The notes under the pieces were generated by a model. That model was not told where the DNA came from, made no database searches, and saw only the letters and a program-made list of their open reading frames with translations. A stretch of DNA of 64,000 nucleotides from SIG78 sp036677805 (GTDB taxonomy: Bacteria; Verrucomicrobiota; Lentisphaeria; Victivallales; Victivallaceae). The DNA is taken from NCBI GenBank assembly GCA_036677805.1, contig JAVBVS010000027.1, positions 1 to 64,000 on the forward strand, written 5' to 3'. This document shows, in pieces, positions 42,277 through 52,161 of the stretch; positions within the stretch are counted from its first letter, which is position 1; each line of letters opens with the position of its first letter. Both the position numbers and the translations under genes were made by a program.

Positions 42277-43473
42277 ATGCGCGGAAGGCCGATTCTGAAA
42301 CTGCATGAAGTGCATTCGGGCAACCTCCTCGCGTTGCTCGCGACGCTGCAGGAACACCCCGGAGTGTCACGGGTGGAACTGGCGCGGCTCGCCGGATGCA
42401 ACAACGCCGTGGTGACCCGTGCCGTTCAGGAGCTTTCCGTCCGCCGCCTGATTGCGGAAAGCGGCCGCACCGAAGGCGGCCGCGGCCGCCCCCGGACCGC
42501 GCTCCGGCTCGATTCCGACCGGGTGCGTTTTCCGGGCGTCAGTCTGGAGCCGGAGTGCATCATCGCCGTCGCCGCCGACTGGCATGGCGGCATTCGCCAC
42601 CGGCTCTGCCGCCAATGGGCGGAGCGGCCGGGACGCGACGAATATCTGGCCGAACTCGCGCGCTTGACCAATGAGATTCTCGCGCATTGCGGAGTTTATG
42701 CCGGACCGGTCGGATTGGCCAAGTTCGGCGCCCTTTCGCCGGATGGGTATACCAGCGCTCCGATTGCGGCCTTTCCCGAACTGGCCTATCTGGATTGGAA
42801 GGAATTTTTCCAGAACCGGTTCCGGCGGCCGGCCACGGTCGGCGACCTCTCGCTCTGCCGTCTGCGCCGGACGCTCGGCCGCCACCCCCTGTGGCGCACC
42901 GGAACCTTGCTCTGGATCACCGCCGATTTTACCGGCATCGGCACCGCGCTGGTGCATGACGGCAAGGTTTTATTCGAAAACCGCCACGGCGGCGAATTCG
43001 GCCACAACATCGTGATTCCGGACGGTCTGCCCTGTGTCTGCGGACGGCGCGGCTGCCTGGAAGCCTATGCCGCGCCGCGGGTGCTGCTGAGCCGGGCCCG
43101 CGAACTGTTGAACCGTCCGGATTTAAGCTGGATGGAGCTGGTTGAAGCCTATCGTCAGACTGACAGCGCGTTGCGTTCGGCTTTCGCGCCGGAGTTCCGC
43201 CTGTTCGGGTTGACTCTGGCCAACGCCATCAACAATTTCCCGGTGGACACCGTAATCATTTCCGGCTCGCTGTCGCAACTTGGCGACGATTTTACCGCGC
43301 CGCTCACCCGGCTGCTCGGCGAAATCCTGTTTCCGGCCGCTTCCCGCCGGTTCCGGCTGGTCTGCGAGTCGCCGCAGCCGGACGATGGCGCCGCCGGAGC
43401 CGCCCGCCTCGCGGTTGAACACACTCTGGCGAGCTTCGCCAATTTTTCCGCCGCCTGCCCGGCGCAGGGATAA
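42277..43473 (+). CDS. ROK-family (NagC/XylR-like) transcriptional regulator
   Basis: The ~398-residue protein has an N-terminal winged helix (VSRVELARLAGCNNAVVTRA, VQELSVRRLIAESG) and a C-terminal ROK sugar-kinase fold. Its zinc motif GEFGHNIVIPDGLPCVCGRR followed by GCLEAYAA contains the conserved His and three Cys. The N-terminal DNA-binding domain makes it a repressor rather than a kinase. ATG 42277 has AAAGG at 7 bp; ATG 42274 is equally in frame. The sugar ligand is unknown. Confidence 0.85.
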   Translation: MRGRPILKLHEVHSGNLLALLATLQEHPGVSRVELARLAGCNNAVVTRAVQELSVRRLIAESGRTEGGRGRPRTALRLDSDRVRFPGVSLEPECIIAVAADWHGGIRHRLCRQWAERPGRDEYLAELARLTNEILAHCGVYAGPVGLAKFGALSPDGYTSAPIAAFPELAYLDWKEFFQNRFRRPATVGDLSLCRLRRTLGRHPLWRTGTLLWITADFTGIGTALVHDGKVLFENRHGGEFGHNIVIPDGLPCVCGRRGCLEAYAAPRVLLSRARELLNRPDLSWMELVEAYRQTDSALRSAFAPEFRLFGLTLANAINNFPVDTVIISGSLSQLGDDFTAPLTRLLGEILFPAASRRFRLVCESPQPDDGAAGAARLAVEHTLASFANFSAACPAQG

Positions 43474-43550
43474 AGCGAAAACCGCGAGCAACGCTTTGCG
43501 GGGGAGACGGGGTCCGCAATCGCTTCACGATCAGAACCGATCTTTGAATT

Positions 43551-45164
43551 TCAGGCGTTCCGGGGCAATTCCACGGTGAAACATGTTCCAGCTCCGGGGG
43601 CCGCATCCAGCACAATGGTCCCGCCGTGGGCGTGAACCACCGCGTGGACCAGACTCAATCCCAGTCCGTTTCCGGGCAGATTCCGGCTGCTGTCGGCGCG
43701 GTAAAACCGCTTGAACACCTTGTCGCGGTCAACCTCGGCAATGCCGCAGCCGGTATCACAGATCTGAAAGACCACTTTTTCCGTCTTCGAGTGCAGCTTG
43801 ACCGTGATCGTCCCGCCTTCGGGCGTGAACTTCGACGCATTGTCCAGCAGATTGGCGATCACCTGCTGCAACTTGACTTTGTCCGCCGCCATCCGCACCG
43901 GCTCCGCCGGCAATTCGAAAATCAGTTTCTGCGATTTCTGCTCCGCCACCATGGCGAACAAAGCCAGGGCATGTTCGAACAGCTGCCGGACATCGACCGC
44001 AGTCCGGTTGAGCCGCGCCGCGCCGGACTCGGTCTGCGCGATTTCCAGCATCAGATTGATCAAGGTCAGCATCCGGCGGCACTCCTCGGCATTGTCCGCC
44101 AGCGTATTGCGGTAGGCCTCGACCGTCTGTTCGCCGGTCACGGTCAACTCCGCCCGCCCCAGCATCCGGGTCAGCGGCGTACGCAGATCGTGCGCGATGT
44201 TGTCCGAAATCGTCCGCAGTTCGGTCATCAGCATTTCAGTGTTGCCGATCATGGTGTTGAAGCTGTTGATCAAGCGTTGGACTTCGCTGCCCGCCCGCCC
44301 CGGCGCCACCCGCCGCGAATAATCGCCGCGCGCAATTTCCTCGGCCGCCTGACTGACCTTTTCGACCTCGCCGAAAATCTTCCGCGCCAGAAACCAGCCG
44401 CCGAACATGCTCAATGCGAGGACCGCTCCGCCGACCGCCAGAAATACGACCACCGCCCGTTCCAGCGCCATGTCGTACGCATGCAGATTCGCGCCGGTAA
44501 TCAGAATATTGCCGTCGGGCATGATCCGGTAGGCGATGCGGATGCGGTTGCGCGCCGTCCGCACCACGCCGAACTGCATCCGGCGCGCGTCCATGTTGTA
44601 GTCGAACTTTTGAAACGCTTCCCGTTCAAACGCCTGCGCCGCCGGATCGGTCAACAGTCCGCGCTCGCCGTCCAGCAGCAGGAAATAGGTCCGACGGCGG
44701 CCGCGGCCGAACGGCTTGCCGTAAAATTCGGTCATGGTAAGTTCGGAGTGCGGGGGCCGCACAAAGGGCGTCGCGCTCAAAACGCCGCGTTCAAACCCGG
44801 TGAACCGGTAGAGCTGACCCTTGCGGCAGGCCAGCAGCGTCATGCTTCCGGCGCCGTCGGCGTCGCAGTAGAGCAGCAGCGGCTCCATCCCCGGCAAAAA
44901 TTTCCGCGCCGCCACGATCGGGGGGCGTGCGCGTTTGTCGGCCAGATCGATCACCTCCAGCTCCTCCGGAGCCACGGCGCCGTTCAAATACTCGTATTCG
45001 GATTGATAATTGAGCTCCCGAAGCTCCCGGTCCATCAGGTCGAGATTGCCGATGCCCCACCCGGCATAAACGATAATGAAGATGGTGAGAAACGACACGG
45101 CGAACAAAACCGCGTACATCAGCGCAATGCGGGATTTCGCAGTTCGTGGCAACATTTTCTTCAC
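43551..45164 (-). CDS. Sensor histidine kinase of a CusS/PmrB-like two-component system
   Basis: The 537-residue protein has two membrane helices (about 17-37 and 232-255) around a periplasmic domain. A HAMP domain, HisKA with DNIAHDLRTPLTRMLG (phospho-His) and an HATPase domain (VIANLLDNASKF, DTGCGI, GLGLSLV) follow. It overlaps the response regulator by 4 bp. Divergence from the arn operon suggests it senses envelope stress or cationic peptides, as PmrB does; that is inferred from position only. Confidence 0.85.
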   Translation of the reverse strand: MKKMLPRTAKSRIALMYAVLFAVSFLTIFIIVYAGWGIGNLDLMDRELRELNYQSEYEYLNGAVAPEELEVIDLADKRARPPIVAARKFLPGMEPLLLYCDADGAGSMTLLACRKGQLYRFTGFERGVLSATPFVRPPHSELTMTEFYGKPFGRGRRRTYFLLLDGERGLLTDPAAQAFEREAFQKFDYNMDARRMQFGVVRTARNRIRIAYRIMPDGNILITGANLHAYDMALERAVVVFLAVGGAVLALSMFGGWFLARKIFGEVEKVSQAAEEIARGDYSRRVAPGRAGSEVQRLINSFNTMIGNTEMLMTELRTISDNIAHDLRTPLTRMLGRAELTVTGEQTVEAYRNTLADNAEECRRMLTLINLMLEIAQTESGAARLNRTAVDVRQLFEHALALFAMVAEQKSQKLIFELPAEPVRMAADKVKLQQVIANLLDNASKFTPEGGTITVKLHSKTEKVVFQICDTGCGIAEVDRDKVFKRFYRADSSRNLPGNGLGLSLVHAVVHAHGGTIVLDAAPGAGTCFTVELPRNA

Positions 45165-45829
45165 TCCAGTACGTACCCGAAGCCGCGAACCGTATGGATC
45201 ATTTTGGTTTCAAAAGGCTTGTCTACTTTTTCCCGAAGCCGGAAAATGCCGGCTTCGACGATGTTGCTCTGGGTGTCGAAGTTGTATTCCCAGACATGTT
45301 CGAGAATGGTGGTTTTGGAAACCACCCGCCCGTGATTGCGCATCAGGTATTCCAGCAGCTGAAACTCCAGCGGCTGAAGATCGACCGCCTGCCCCGCCCG
45401 GGTCACTTTGCGGGCGATCAGATCGAGCGTCAGATCGCCGACCACCAGCGTCGTCGGCTCGGCGGCGCTGCTCGTCCGGCGCAACAGCGCCTGGACCCGC
45501 GCCAGCAGTTCGGCAAAGGAAAACGGCTTGGACAGATAATCGTCGCCGCCCTTTTCCAGCCCCTTGATCTTGCTCTCCACCGAATCCCGCGCGCTGAGAA
45601 CGATGATCGGCAATGTCAGCCGGGCCGCCCGAATTTCCTCGATCACCGAAAAACCATCGAGCTTGGGCAACATGATATCGATAATTGCCAGATCGAACGA
45701 TTCCGCCCGGGCTTTGAACAGACCGTCCAACCCGTCCGTCGCATGGCAGGTCCGGAATCCGGACTGAGCCAGACCTTTGGCCACGAATTCCGCGGTCTTG
45801 AGGTCATCCTCGATCAATAAAATTCGCAT
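45161..45829 (-). CDS. OmpR-family response regulator
   Basis: The 222-residue protein has a receiver domain (MRILLIEDDLKTAEF, phospho-Asp in DLAIIDIMLPKLDGF, Lys in YLSKPFSF) and a Trans_reg_C winged helix (LQPLEFQLLEYLMRNHGRVV, HTVRGFGYVLE), most like CusR/QseB-type regulators. ATG 45829 begins the receiver; the frame is open further upstream but codes for nothing conserved. It is the first gene of the pair with the kinase. Confidence 0.9.
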   Translation of the reverse strand: MRILLIEDDLKTAEFVAKGLAQSGFRTCHATDGLDGLFKARAESFDLAIIDIMLPKLDGFSVIEEIRAARLTLPIIVLSARDSVESKIKGLEKGGDDYLSKPFSFAELLARVQALLRRTSSAAEPTTLVVGDLTLDLIARKVTRAGQAVDLQPLEFQLLEYLMRNHGRVVSKTTILEHVWEYNFDTQSNIVEAGIFRLREKVDKPFETKMIHTVRGFGYVLE

Positions 45830-45910
45830 GAGCTTCCCCTGTTCCTTACCCGGCGGCGCACCGCTCCCCTTCCTGCCGGGAGCGCCGTCGGGCTTCGCGG
45901 TATTTTCAGT

Positions 45911-45919
45911 AATATAGCA
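45911..45919 (-). promoter_or_regulatory. Extended -10 before the response regulator
   Basis: TGCTATATT on the minus strand (TATATT 45911-45916 with TG upstream) stands about 80 bp before the regulator ATG; the -35 is poor. The rest of the divergent region up to the arn operon (to 46054) shows no other clear signal and no arn promoter could be assigned. Confidence 0.42.
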
Positions 45920-46054
45920 CCGCCCGGACCTTTTGCCATTTGCCATCCAATATTAACAAGAAATAATTTTCAGCTCATATTTCGATAACCTCGCCGCGGT
46001 ATTGTGAAATATTATGGTGCATAAATCTCCACAACGAACGCTGGACGGGGGAAA

Positions 46055-47545
46055 ATGACGGCAAAACAGGCATGGTGGTGGGTATTGCTCCTCGGCTTGC
46101 TTCTCTTTCTGCCGGGCATCGCCGTTTCGGAGCTCCAGAGCGGCGATGAAACCCGGGTGGCCGGAATCGCCGCCGAAATGTTCGTCGAACACGAATATCT
46201 GCTGCCTCAGCTCGACGGCCAGCCTTTTCTCGAATATCCGCCGCTCTATTACCAGATCACTGCGCTGAGTTACAGCATTTTCGGCCTCAACACCTTCGCC
46301 GCGCGGCTGCCGGCGGCCATTTTCGGCATCGGCGGCATGCTTCTGATCTTCGGCTTCGGTCTGAAATTGAAATTTTCTCCCGGTGCGGCGCTGTTTTCCG
46401 CCCTGTTGCTGGCCACCGGCGCCCAATATTACAGCTATGCGGGCAAATGCATGGTCGACATGGGATTGGCCTTTTTCATCCTGTTGGCGATCTTCGGCTT
46501 TTACGGTTATGTCGAAACCGCCGGCAAAAAACGCTTTGCCTGGCTGGCGCTGTATGCGCTCGGCATGGCCGGCGGCATCGGCGTCAAGGGGATCATCGGC
46601 ATCGCCCTGCCCGCCGCCGTTCTGGGCGGCTGGCTGCTGCTGCGCGACTGGCGCGAACGGCGGCTGTCCTGGCGGTGCTATCTGGCGCTGGGCGGCGGAG
46701 CGGCATTCGCGCTGGGAGCCGCCATCCTCTGGTATGCGGCCATTTTTTACCACTGCGGCGAAGCGCTGTTCCACGAAGCGTGGTATGTCAACAACGTCGG
46801 CCGCTTTACCGGCAGCCAGGGCGATCATGTCGAAGGCTGGTACTATTATCTGCTCAAACTGCCGGAACTCTTCCAGCCCTGGCTCGTGGTGTTGGTCGCC
46901 GCATTGTGGTCCGCCTGGCGTCAGGTGCGCCGCAACGGCAGCGATTCGCGCCTGCTGCTGCTGCTTTTCCTGATGCTCCCCTTTCTGGCGCTGTCGGTCG
47001 CCTCAAGCAAACGGATCGTTTATCTGCTGCCGCTCTACGCCGCCTGCGCACTGCTCTGCGGCGCATTCTGGTGCGATTTCCCGATGGCATGGCGGCTGCG
47101 CCTCAGGCAATGGCTGGAACGGCGGCGGCTTCTGCCGCTGACCATCGCCAATATCTTCCTGATGCTGGCGGCGGCGGCGTTGCTGCTGACCGGGCTCAAT
47201 GCCGCCTACAATCGCTGGCTCAATGAAGACAAGTCCCTGCGTCCGCTGTTCGCCGAATGCGCCGCGCTGGAGCAAAGCGGCCGCCGGGTGGTGCTGGCCA
47301 CCACCGCGGAACGGACCCGGGGAGCCGCCTATTTTTATCTGCAACATCATCTGCCCAGTATCGGCAGGACCACAGCCCCGCCGCCGCCGGGAGAAGTCCG
47401 CGTCTACCGCTCGGATGAACCGCTCCCGAATGCCCGGCTGTTTGCCGACCGTCACCAGCTCGTGGATGGAAACCATCCCCGACCGGCGGCGCAACCCGGC
47501 GAGCCGACTTTGCAAAATCAGCAACCGAAAGGACAAACCCCATGA
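46055..47545 (+). CDS. arnT: ArnT-like lipid A aminoarabinose transferase (GT83/GT39 family)
   Basis: The 496-residue inner-membrane protein has about twelve helices and the family acidic motif SGDETRVAGIAAEM near residue 33, followed by LEYPPLYYQITALSYSIFG. ArnT moves L-Ara4N from undecaprenyl phosphate onto lipid A, lowering binding of cationic peptides. GGGGGA precedes the ATG. Its stop overlaps arnC (ATGA). Homology to PMT/ArnT-type transferases is clear; the substrate rests on the operon. Confidence 0.82.
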   Translation: MTAKQAWWWVLLLGLLLFLPGIAVSELQSGDETRVAGIAAEMFVEHEYLLPQLDGQPFLEYPPLYYQITALSYSIFGLNTFAARLPAAIFGIGGMLLIFGFGLKLKFSPGAALFSALLLATGAQYYSYAGKCMVDMGLAFFILLAIFGFYGYVETAGKKRFAWLALYALGMAGGIGVKGIIGIALPAAVLGGWLLLRDWRERRLSWRCYLALGGGAAFALGAAILWYAAIFYHCGEALFHEAWYVNNVGRFTGSQGDHVEGWYYYLLKLPELFQPWLVVLVAALWSAWRQVRRNGSDSRLLLLLFLMLPFLALSVASSKRIVYLLPLYAACALLCGAFWCDFPMAWRLRLRQWLERRRLLPLTIANIFLMLAAAALLLTGLNAAYNRWLNEDKSLRPLFAECAALEQSGRRVVLATTAERTRGAAYFYLQHHLPSIGRTTAPPPPGEVRVYRSDEPLPNARLFADRHQLVDGNHPRPAAQPGEPTLQNQQPKGQTP

Positions 47546-48507
47546 ATTGCGAACCGGAATTGTCCGTCGTGATTCCCGTCTATAACGAAGCGGAGAATCT
47601 GCCCGAACTCCTGAAACGCATCTTAGCGACCTGCGACAGCCTCAATACCGGCTATGAAATCGTGCTCGTCGACGACGGCAGCGGCGATGCTTCGCAACTG
47701 CTGCTCTGTGAGGCGGCCGAGAAAAATCCCGGCAAGGTGGTGGCAGTCATCCTGTCGACCAACTTCGGCCAGCATGCCGCGGTGACCGCCGGATTGGAAG
47801 TGGCGACCGGGAAATATATCATCACCATGGACGCCGATCTCCAGAATCCCCCGGAAGAAATTCCCAAACTGCTGGAAAAGCTCCGCGAAGGCTATGATGT
47901 GGTCGGTTCCATCCGCGAAAACCGCAAGGACACCATTTTCCGCAAGCTCGCTTCCAAACTGGTCAACCGCATGGTGCGCAAGCTCTGCCGCGGCCGGGCG
48001 ATGCAGGATTACGGCTGCATGCTCCGCGGCTACAGCCGCCCGGTGGTCGACGCGCTGCTGCGCTGCCACGAACACGAAAAATTTATTCCGATGCTGGCGA
48101 TGTCCTTCGGCCGCCGGGTGACGGAAATTCCGGTGAAACACGCCGAACGCAGTGCCGGCGAGTCGAAATACAATTTCTGGAAACTGATCTCTCTGCAGTA
48201 TGATCTGCTGACCGGAACGTCGATCTTTCCGCTCCGGCTGCTGACCATTTTCGGTTTTCTGATTGCGCTGCTCGGCATTATTTTCGGGGTGGTGATCTTC
48301 ATCATTTCACAATTGGACAAAGACTGGGGCGCGCAGGGGATTTTCGCGCTGTTCGCCATCCAGTTCGTCTTTACCGGCGGGATGCTGGCGGCGTTGGGGC
48401 TGATCGGAGAATACATCGGCAAGATCCATCTCAACACCCGCGCCCGGCCGCAATATTTCATCGAATACGTCCAAGGAAAAACTTATCAACCGGGAGAACG
48501 GAAATGA
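47542..48507 (+). CDS. arnC: Undecaprenyl-phosphate 4-deoxy-4-formamido-L-arabinose transferase
   Basis: The 321-residue GT2 enzyme has VVIPVYNEAENLPELLKRI, VDDGSGDAS, ITMDADLQNPPEEIPKL (metal-binding DxD-type) and two C-terminal membrane helices (about 230-285), matching ArnC. It loads formylated L-Ara4N onto the undecaprenyl carrier at the inner membrane. It overlaps both neighbours by 4 bp. Confidence 0.88.
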   Translation: MNCEPELSVVIPVYNEAENLPELLKRILATCDSLNTGYEIVLVDDGSGDASQLLLCEAAEKNPGKVVAVILSTNFGQHAAVTAGLEVATGKYIITMDADLQNPPEEIPKLLEKLREGYDVVGSIRENRKDTIFRKLASKLVNRMVRKLCRGRAMQDYGCMLRGYSRPVVDALLRCHEHEKFIPMLAMSFGRRVTEIPVKHAERSAGESKYNFWKLISLQYDLLTGTSIFPLRLLTIFGFLIALLGIIFGVVIFIISQLDKDWGAQGIFALFAIQFVFTGGMLAALGLIGEYIGKIHLNTRARPQYFIEYVQGKTYQPGERK

Positions 48508-50486
48508 AGGCTGTCGTACTCGCTTATCACAACATCGGCTGCATCGGCATCGAGGAACTGCTCCATGCCGGGATCGAAATCCAGGCCGTTTTCACGCATA
48601 AGGACAATCCGAACGAAAATCTCTGGTTCCGCTCGGTGGCGGAGCTGGCCGCGCATAAGCAGCTCCCGGTCTTTTCGCCGGAGGACATCAATCACCCGCT
48701 GTGGGCGGCGCGGATCAAAGCGATGCAACCGGATGTGATCTTCTCCTTCTACTACCGCAACATGGTCAAGCCGGAATTGCTCGACATCCCCGCCGCCGGC
48801 TGCATCAATCTGCACGGTTCGCTGCTGCCACAATACCGGGGCCGGGTGCCGCTCAACTGGGCGCTCGTCAACGGCGAAAAAGAAACCGGCGTCACCCTCC
48901 ATTACATGACCGCCAAACCCGACGCCGGCGACATCATCGCACAACAGGCGATCGCCATCGGCGACAATGACACGGCCTACGATCTGCATTGCAAGGCCGC
49001 CGACGCCGCCCGCGAGCTCCTGAAGGCGACTCTGCCCGCGATCAAGAACGGCACCGCGCCGCGCACGCCGCAGGATGAAAGCAAGGCCAGCTACTTCCAT
49101 GGCCGCAAGCCCGAAGACGGATTGATCGACTGGAGCAAGTCCGCCGATGAAATCCGCAATCTCGTGCGCGCGGTGACCCGGCCCTATCCCGGCGCTTTCA
49201 CCTATTACGCCGCCAAAAAATACCTGATCTGGCAGGTCGCCAAAACCGCTAATGCCGCCGGCGCCAAACCCGGCACGATCATCACCACCGATCCGCTGGT
49301 GATCGCCGCCGGACGCGATGCGGTCAAGGTCGAATTCGGCCAGCAGGAAGGCGGCTTGTACAGTTCCGGCAGCCAGCTGGCGCGAGATTCGCGCTTCGTC
49401 GAAAGCATGACCTTCACCAACAGCGAACGCCCGGCGCGCAAGGAACGCAAAAAAGTGTTGATCCTCGGGGTCAACGGCTTTATCGGCAGCGCCATCAGCG
49501 AACGGCTGCTGGCCGACGGCAAGTATGAAATCTACGGCATGGACCTGCGCTGCGATTATATCGCCAATCTGCTGGACCACCCCAACTTCCACTTTTTCGA
49601 AGGCGACATCCAGATCAACCGCGAATGGATCGAGTACCACATCCGCAAGTGCGACATCGTGCTGCCGCTGGTCGCGATCGCGACGCCGATCGAATACACC
49701 CGCAATCCGCTGCGCGTGTTCGAGCTTGATTTTGAAGAAAACCTCCGCATCGTGCGTTTGTGCCACAAGTACAACAAGCGCATCCTGTTTCCGTCGACCT
49801 CGGAAGTCTACGCCATGTGCGACGACGAAAATTTCGACGAAGACAATTCGCGGCTGATCCTCGGCCCGATCCGGATGCAGCGCTGGATTTATTCGTGCAG
49901 CAAGCAGATGCTCGACCGGGTGATCTGGGCTTATGGCACCAAGGGTCTCAAATTCACGCTGTTCCGTCCTTTCAACTGGATGGGACCCAAGCTCGACAGC
50001 CTGAATTCGGCCCGCCTCGGCAGTTCCCGCGCGATCACCCAGCTGATTCTGAACCTGGTCCAGGGCAATCCGATCCAACTGATCGACGGCGGCTTGCAGA
50101 AGCGCTGCTTCACCCATGTCACCGACGGGATCGAATGCCTCTTCCGCATCGTCGAAAATCAGGATAACCGCTGCGACGGCAAAATCATCAACATCGGCAA
50201 TCCCGACAATGAAGCCAGCATCCGCGACCTGGCCGAAATTCTGGTCCGGCTCTTCGACAAGCATCCGCTGCGCAATCAATTCCCGGCCTTCGCCGGCTTC
50301 AAGGAAGTCGAAAGCGGCAGCTTCTACGGTGAAGGCTATCAGGATTGCCAGCACCGCAAGCCGAGCATCAAGAACGCCTGGCGTTACTGCGACTGGAAGC
50401 CGGTGGTCAAGCTGGAAGATTCGATCGCGGAAACGCTCGACTTCTTCCTCGCCCAGGCGGTGGAAAGCGGCGAATTCACCCGGTAG
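48504..50486 (+). CDS. arnA: Bifunctional UDP-glucuronate decarboxylase / UDP-L-Ara4N formyltransferase
   Basis: The 660-residue protein has an N-terminal formyltransferase domain (about 1-300; NLHGSLLPQYRGRVPLNWAL with catalytic Asn/His, and KPDAGDIIAQ). The C-terminal SDR decarboxylase (about 315-660) has VLILGVNGFIGSAISERLL, STSEVYAM and the active-site YSCSKQM. It carries out oxidative decarboxylation of UDP-glucuronate and formylation of UDP-Ara4N. Full length and typical domain order. Confidence 0.93.
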   Translation: MKAVVLAYHNIGCIGIEELLHAGIEIQAVFTHKDNPNENLWFRSVAELAAHKQLPVFSPEDINHPLWAARIKAMQPDVIFSFYYRNMVKPELLDIPAAGCINLHGSLLPQYRGRVPLNWALVNGEKETGVTLHYMTAKPDAGDIIAQQAIAIGDNDTAYDLHCKAADAARELLKATLPAIKNGTAPRTPQDESKASYFHGRKPEDGLIDWSKSADEIRNLVRAVTRPYPGAFTYYAAKKYLIWQVAKTANAAGAKPGTIITTDPLVIAAGRDAVKVEFGQQEGGLYSSGSQLARDSRFVESMTFTNSERPARKERKKVLILGVNGFIGSAISERLLADGKYEIYGMDLRCDYIANLLDHPNFHFFEGDIQINREWIEYHIRKCDIVLPLVAIATPIEYTRNPLRVFELDFEENLRIVRLCHKYNKRILFPSTSEVYAMCDDENFDEDNSRLILGPIRMQRWIYSCSKQMLDRVIWAYGTKGLKFTLFRPFNWMGPKLDSLNSARLGSSRAITQLILNLVQGNPIQLIDGGLQKRCFTHVTDGIECLFRIVENQDNRCDGKIINIGNPDNEASIRDLAEILVRLFDKHPLRNQFPAFAGFKEVESGSFYGEGYQDCQHRKPSIKNAWRYCDWKPVVKLEDSIAETLDFFLAQAVESGEFTR

Positions 50487-50492
50487 CGGTTC

Positions 50493-52157
50493 ATGACCGG
50501 CATCCGGGAAAAAATCGCCGGCCGGCCATGGCTGGTTTTCTGGGCGATCCTGGCGCTGTTTTCGCTGGGCACCGTCGGCCTAGAGATCGTTCGTCTTGAT
50601 GTGCGTTTCGCACTGATGGTTGACGACCTCAGGATTCATGGCCTCGGCTTGTTTCCGACCATGCGGGGAATGCCTTATGGCGATTATCCGTCCGGATTCA
50701 TGCTGCCGGCCTGGCTTACGACCCTCGGCGGACGTTATGTGACCTTGTGGACGCTGACGCTGCCCGGATTGATTCTGGGCGCGGGAATCGTGACGCTGGT
50801 CATGCGCATTGGCGAAAACGCCGCGCCGGGCGCCGGAATCGCGGCGGCCGGAATGATGATGCTGACGCCGGAATTGCTCAATATTTTCATGAGCTTCGGC
50901 CTCGATGTTCCGGTGGCGGCGGCCGGTGTGCTGCTGCTTTACCTGTGGCAGCGCAAGATTGCGCCATGGCTGGCAATATCAAGCTTCATCGTTCTCCTGG
51001 TCTTTTGTTTCGCCTGCCGGGGTCCCATGGGATTCCTGCTGCTGGGGGCGGCGGTCGGCGGTTTTCTGCTGGCCGAACGTCGCTGGAAAGCAGTTCTGAT
51101 CGCCGGAACGATCGGATTGACAACGCTGCTGGCAACCGGCTGGCTCTGGCGTCTGCTGGTTTGCCGTCAGGGCGGTGAAACCTTGTGGCAAACGTTTCTC
51201 GACTGCCAGATCGGCGACCGGATGGCCGGAGGCGATTATTTCTACTATTTTTACAGTGCGGCCGGGTCGTTCGCACCGACCGGAATCGCGGCGCTGGCGG
51301 CGATCATCCTGCTGCGCCGCAAGCTGTGGGACTCGCCGGCGGCGGGCTGGCTCGGATTTGCGTTGCTCCCCATACTGCTCTTGAGCATCCCCGGGGCCAA
51401 ACATCTGCGCTATATGCTGATCGCCCTGCCCGCGCTGGCGTTGCTCGGCGGATATGGTCTGGTGACCGGCAAGTGGCCGGAACGCGTGCTCAAACCGGCA
51501 GTGGCAATTCTGCAATGGCTGGGCCGCTGCGCATGGCTCCTGCCGATTCCGGCGGCGGCCGCACTGATTGCCATCGGGCTTTGTCTTGTCGGCTGGCAAA
51601 ATTTACCATGGCTGCAATGGCTGACAATGCCGGTTGGCGGCGGCGTCATGGCGTGGTTCCTGAGCCGGATGGAGTCGGGAATTTTTCGGGATTTTCTCCG
51701 AACCGCCGTCATGGGCGCCATTTTCCTGGTGCTCGGACTTTATCCACTGGCCAATTTGCAGGAATATTCCGCACCGTTCGTGAGGCAGGTCGAAGCCGTG
51801 GCACGCGGTCCGGTGGCGTTTTACTGGATGGGGCCCGACCAGGACGACCTCAAATATCTGCTTCATGTCACGCCGGTACGACGGTTGCAGATCGATTACA
51901 TTCGTGATGAACCGCCCCGCGCCGATACCCGTTACCGGCGCGACTACCGTTATCAATGGAGCGCGGAAGCCTTGCGGCAGCCGCAAGCCGATGCCGTCTG
52001 GATCCTGCAGGACAGAAAGTTCAAACATCTTGAGACTCTGGCCGCCGGGTTCGGCTGGAAACCAGTAACCGTGGCACGCGGCGAACTTGGCCACCGCACT
52101 TGCGTGGCAGTCCGCTTCATACCTTACCTCAATGTTTCATTAAACCGGGAGAAGTAA
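50493..52157 (+). CDS. Second ArnT/GT39-like integral membrane glycosyltransferase
   Basis: The 554-residue protein has ten or more helices. The first periplasmic loop holds an acidic motif (LMVDDLRIHGLGLFPTMRG), in the place of the catalytic Asp/Glu of ArnT, and later PSGFMLPAWLTTLGG. It is only distantly similar to the first transferase of the operon and lies between arnA and arnB, where many operons have none. It may attach Ara4N or another sugar to a second site or acceptor. Confidence 0.65.
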   Translation: MTGIREKIAGRPWLVFWAILALFSLGTVGLEIVRLDVRFALMVDDLRIHGLGLFPTMRGMPYGDYPSGFMLPAWLTTLGGRYVTLWTLTLPGLILGAGIVTLVMRIGENAAPGAGIAAAGMMMLTPELLNIFMSFGLDVPVAAAGVLLLYLWQRKIAPWLAISSFIVLLVFCFACRGPMGFLLLGAAVGGFLLAERRWKAVLIAGTIGLTTLLATGWLWRLLVCRQGGETLWQTFLDCQIGDRMAGGDYFYYFYSAAGSFAPTGIAALAAIILLRRKLWDSPAAGWLGFALLPILLLSIPGAKHLRYMLIALPALALLGGYGLVTGKWPERVLKPAVAILQWLGRCAWLLPIPAAAALIAIGLCLVGWQNLPWLQWLTMPVGGGVMAWFLSRMESGIFRDFLRTAVMGAIFLVLGLYPLANLQEYSAPFVRQVEAVARGPVAFYWMGPDQDDLKYLLHVTPVRRLQIDYIRDEPPRADTRYRRDYRYQWSAEALRQPQADAVWILQDRKFKHLETLAAGFGWKPVTVARGELGHRTCVAVRFIPYLNVSLNREK

Positions 52158-52161
52158 TATC

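Noticed and set aside
48486..50354. 622-codon minus-strand frame opposite arnA
   Set aside because: arnA is unmistakable on the plus strand; the antisense frame has no family motif.
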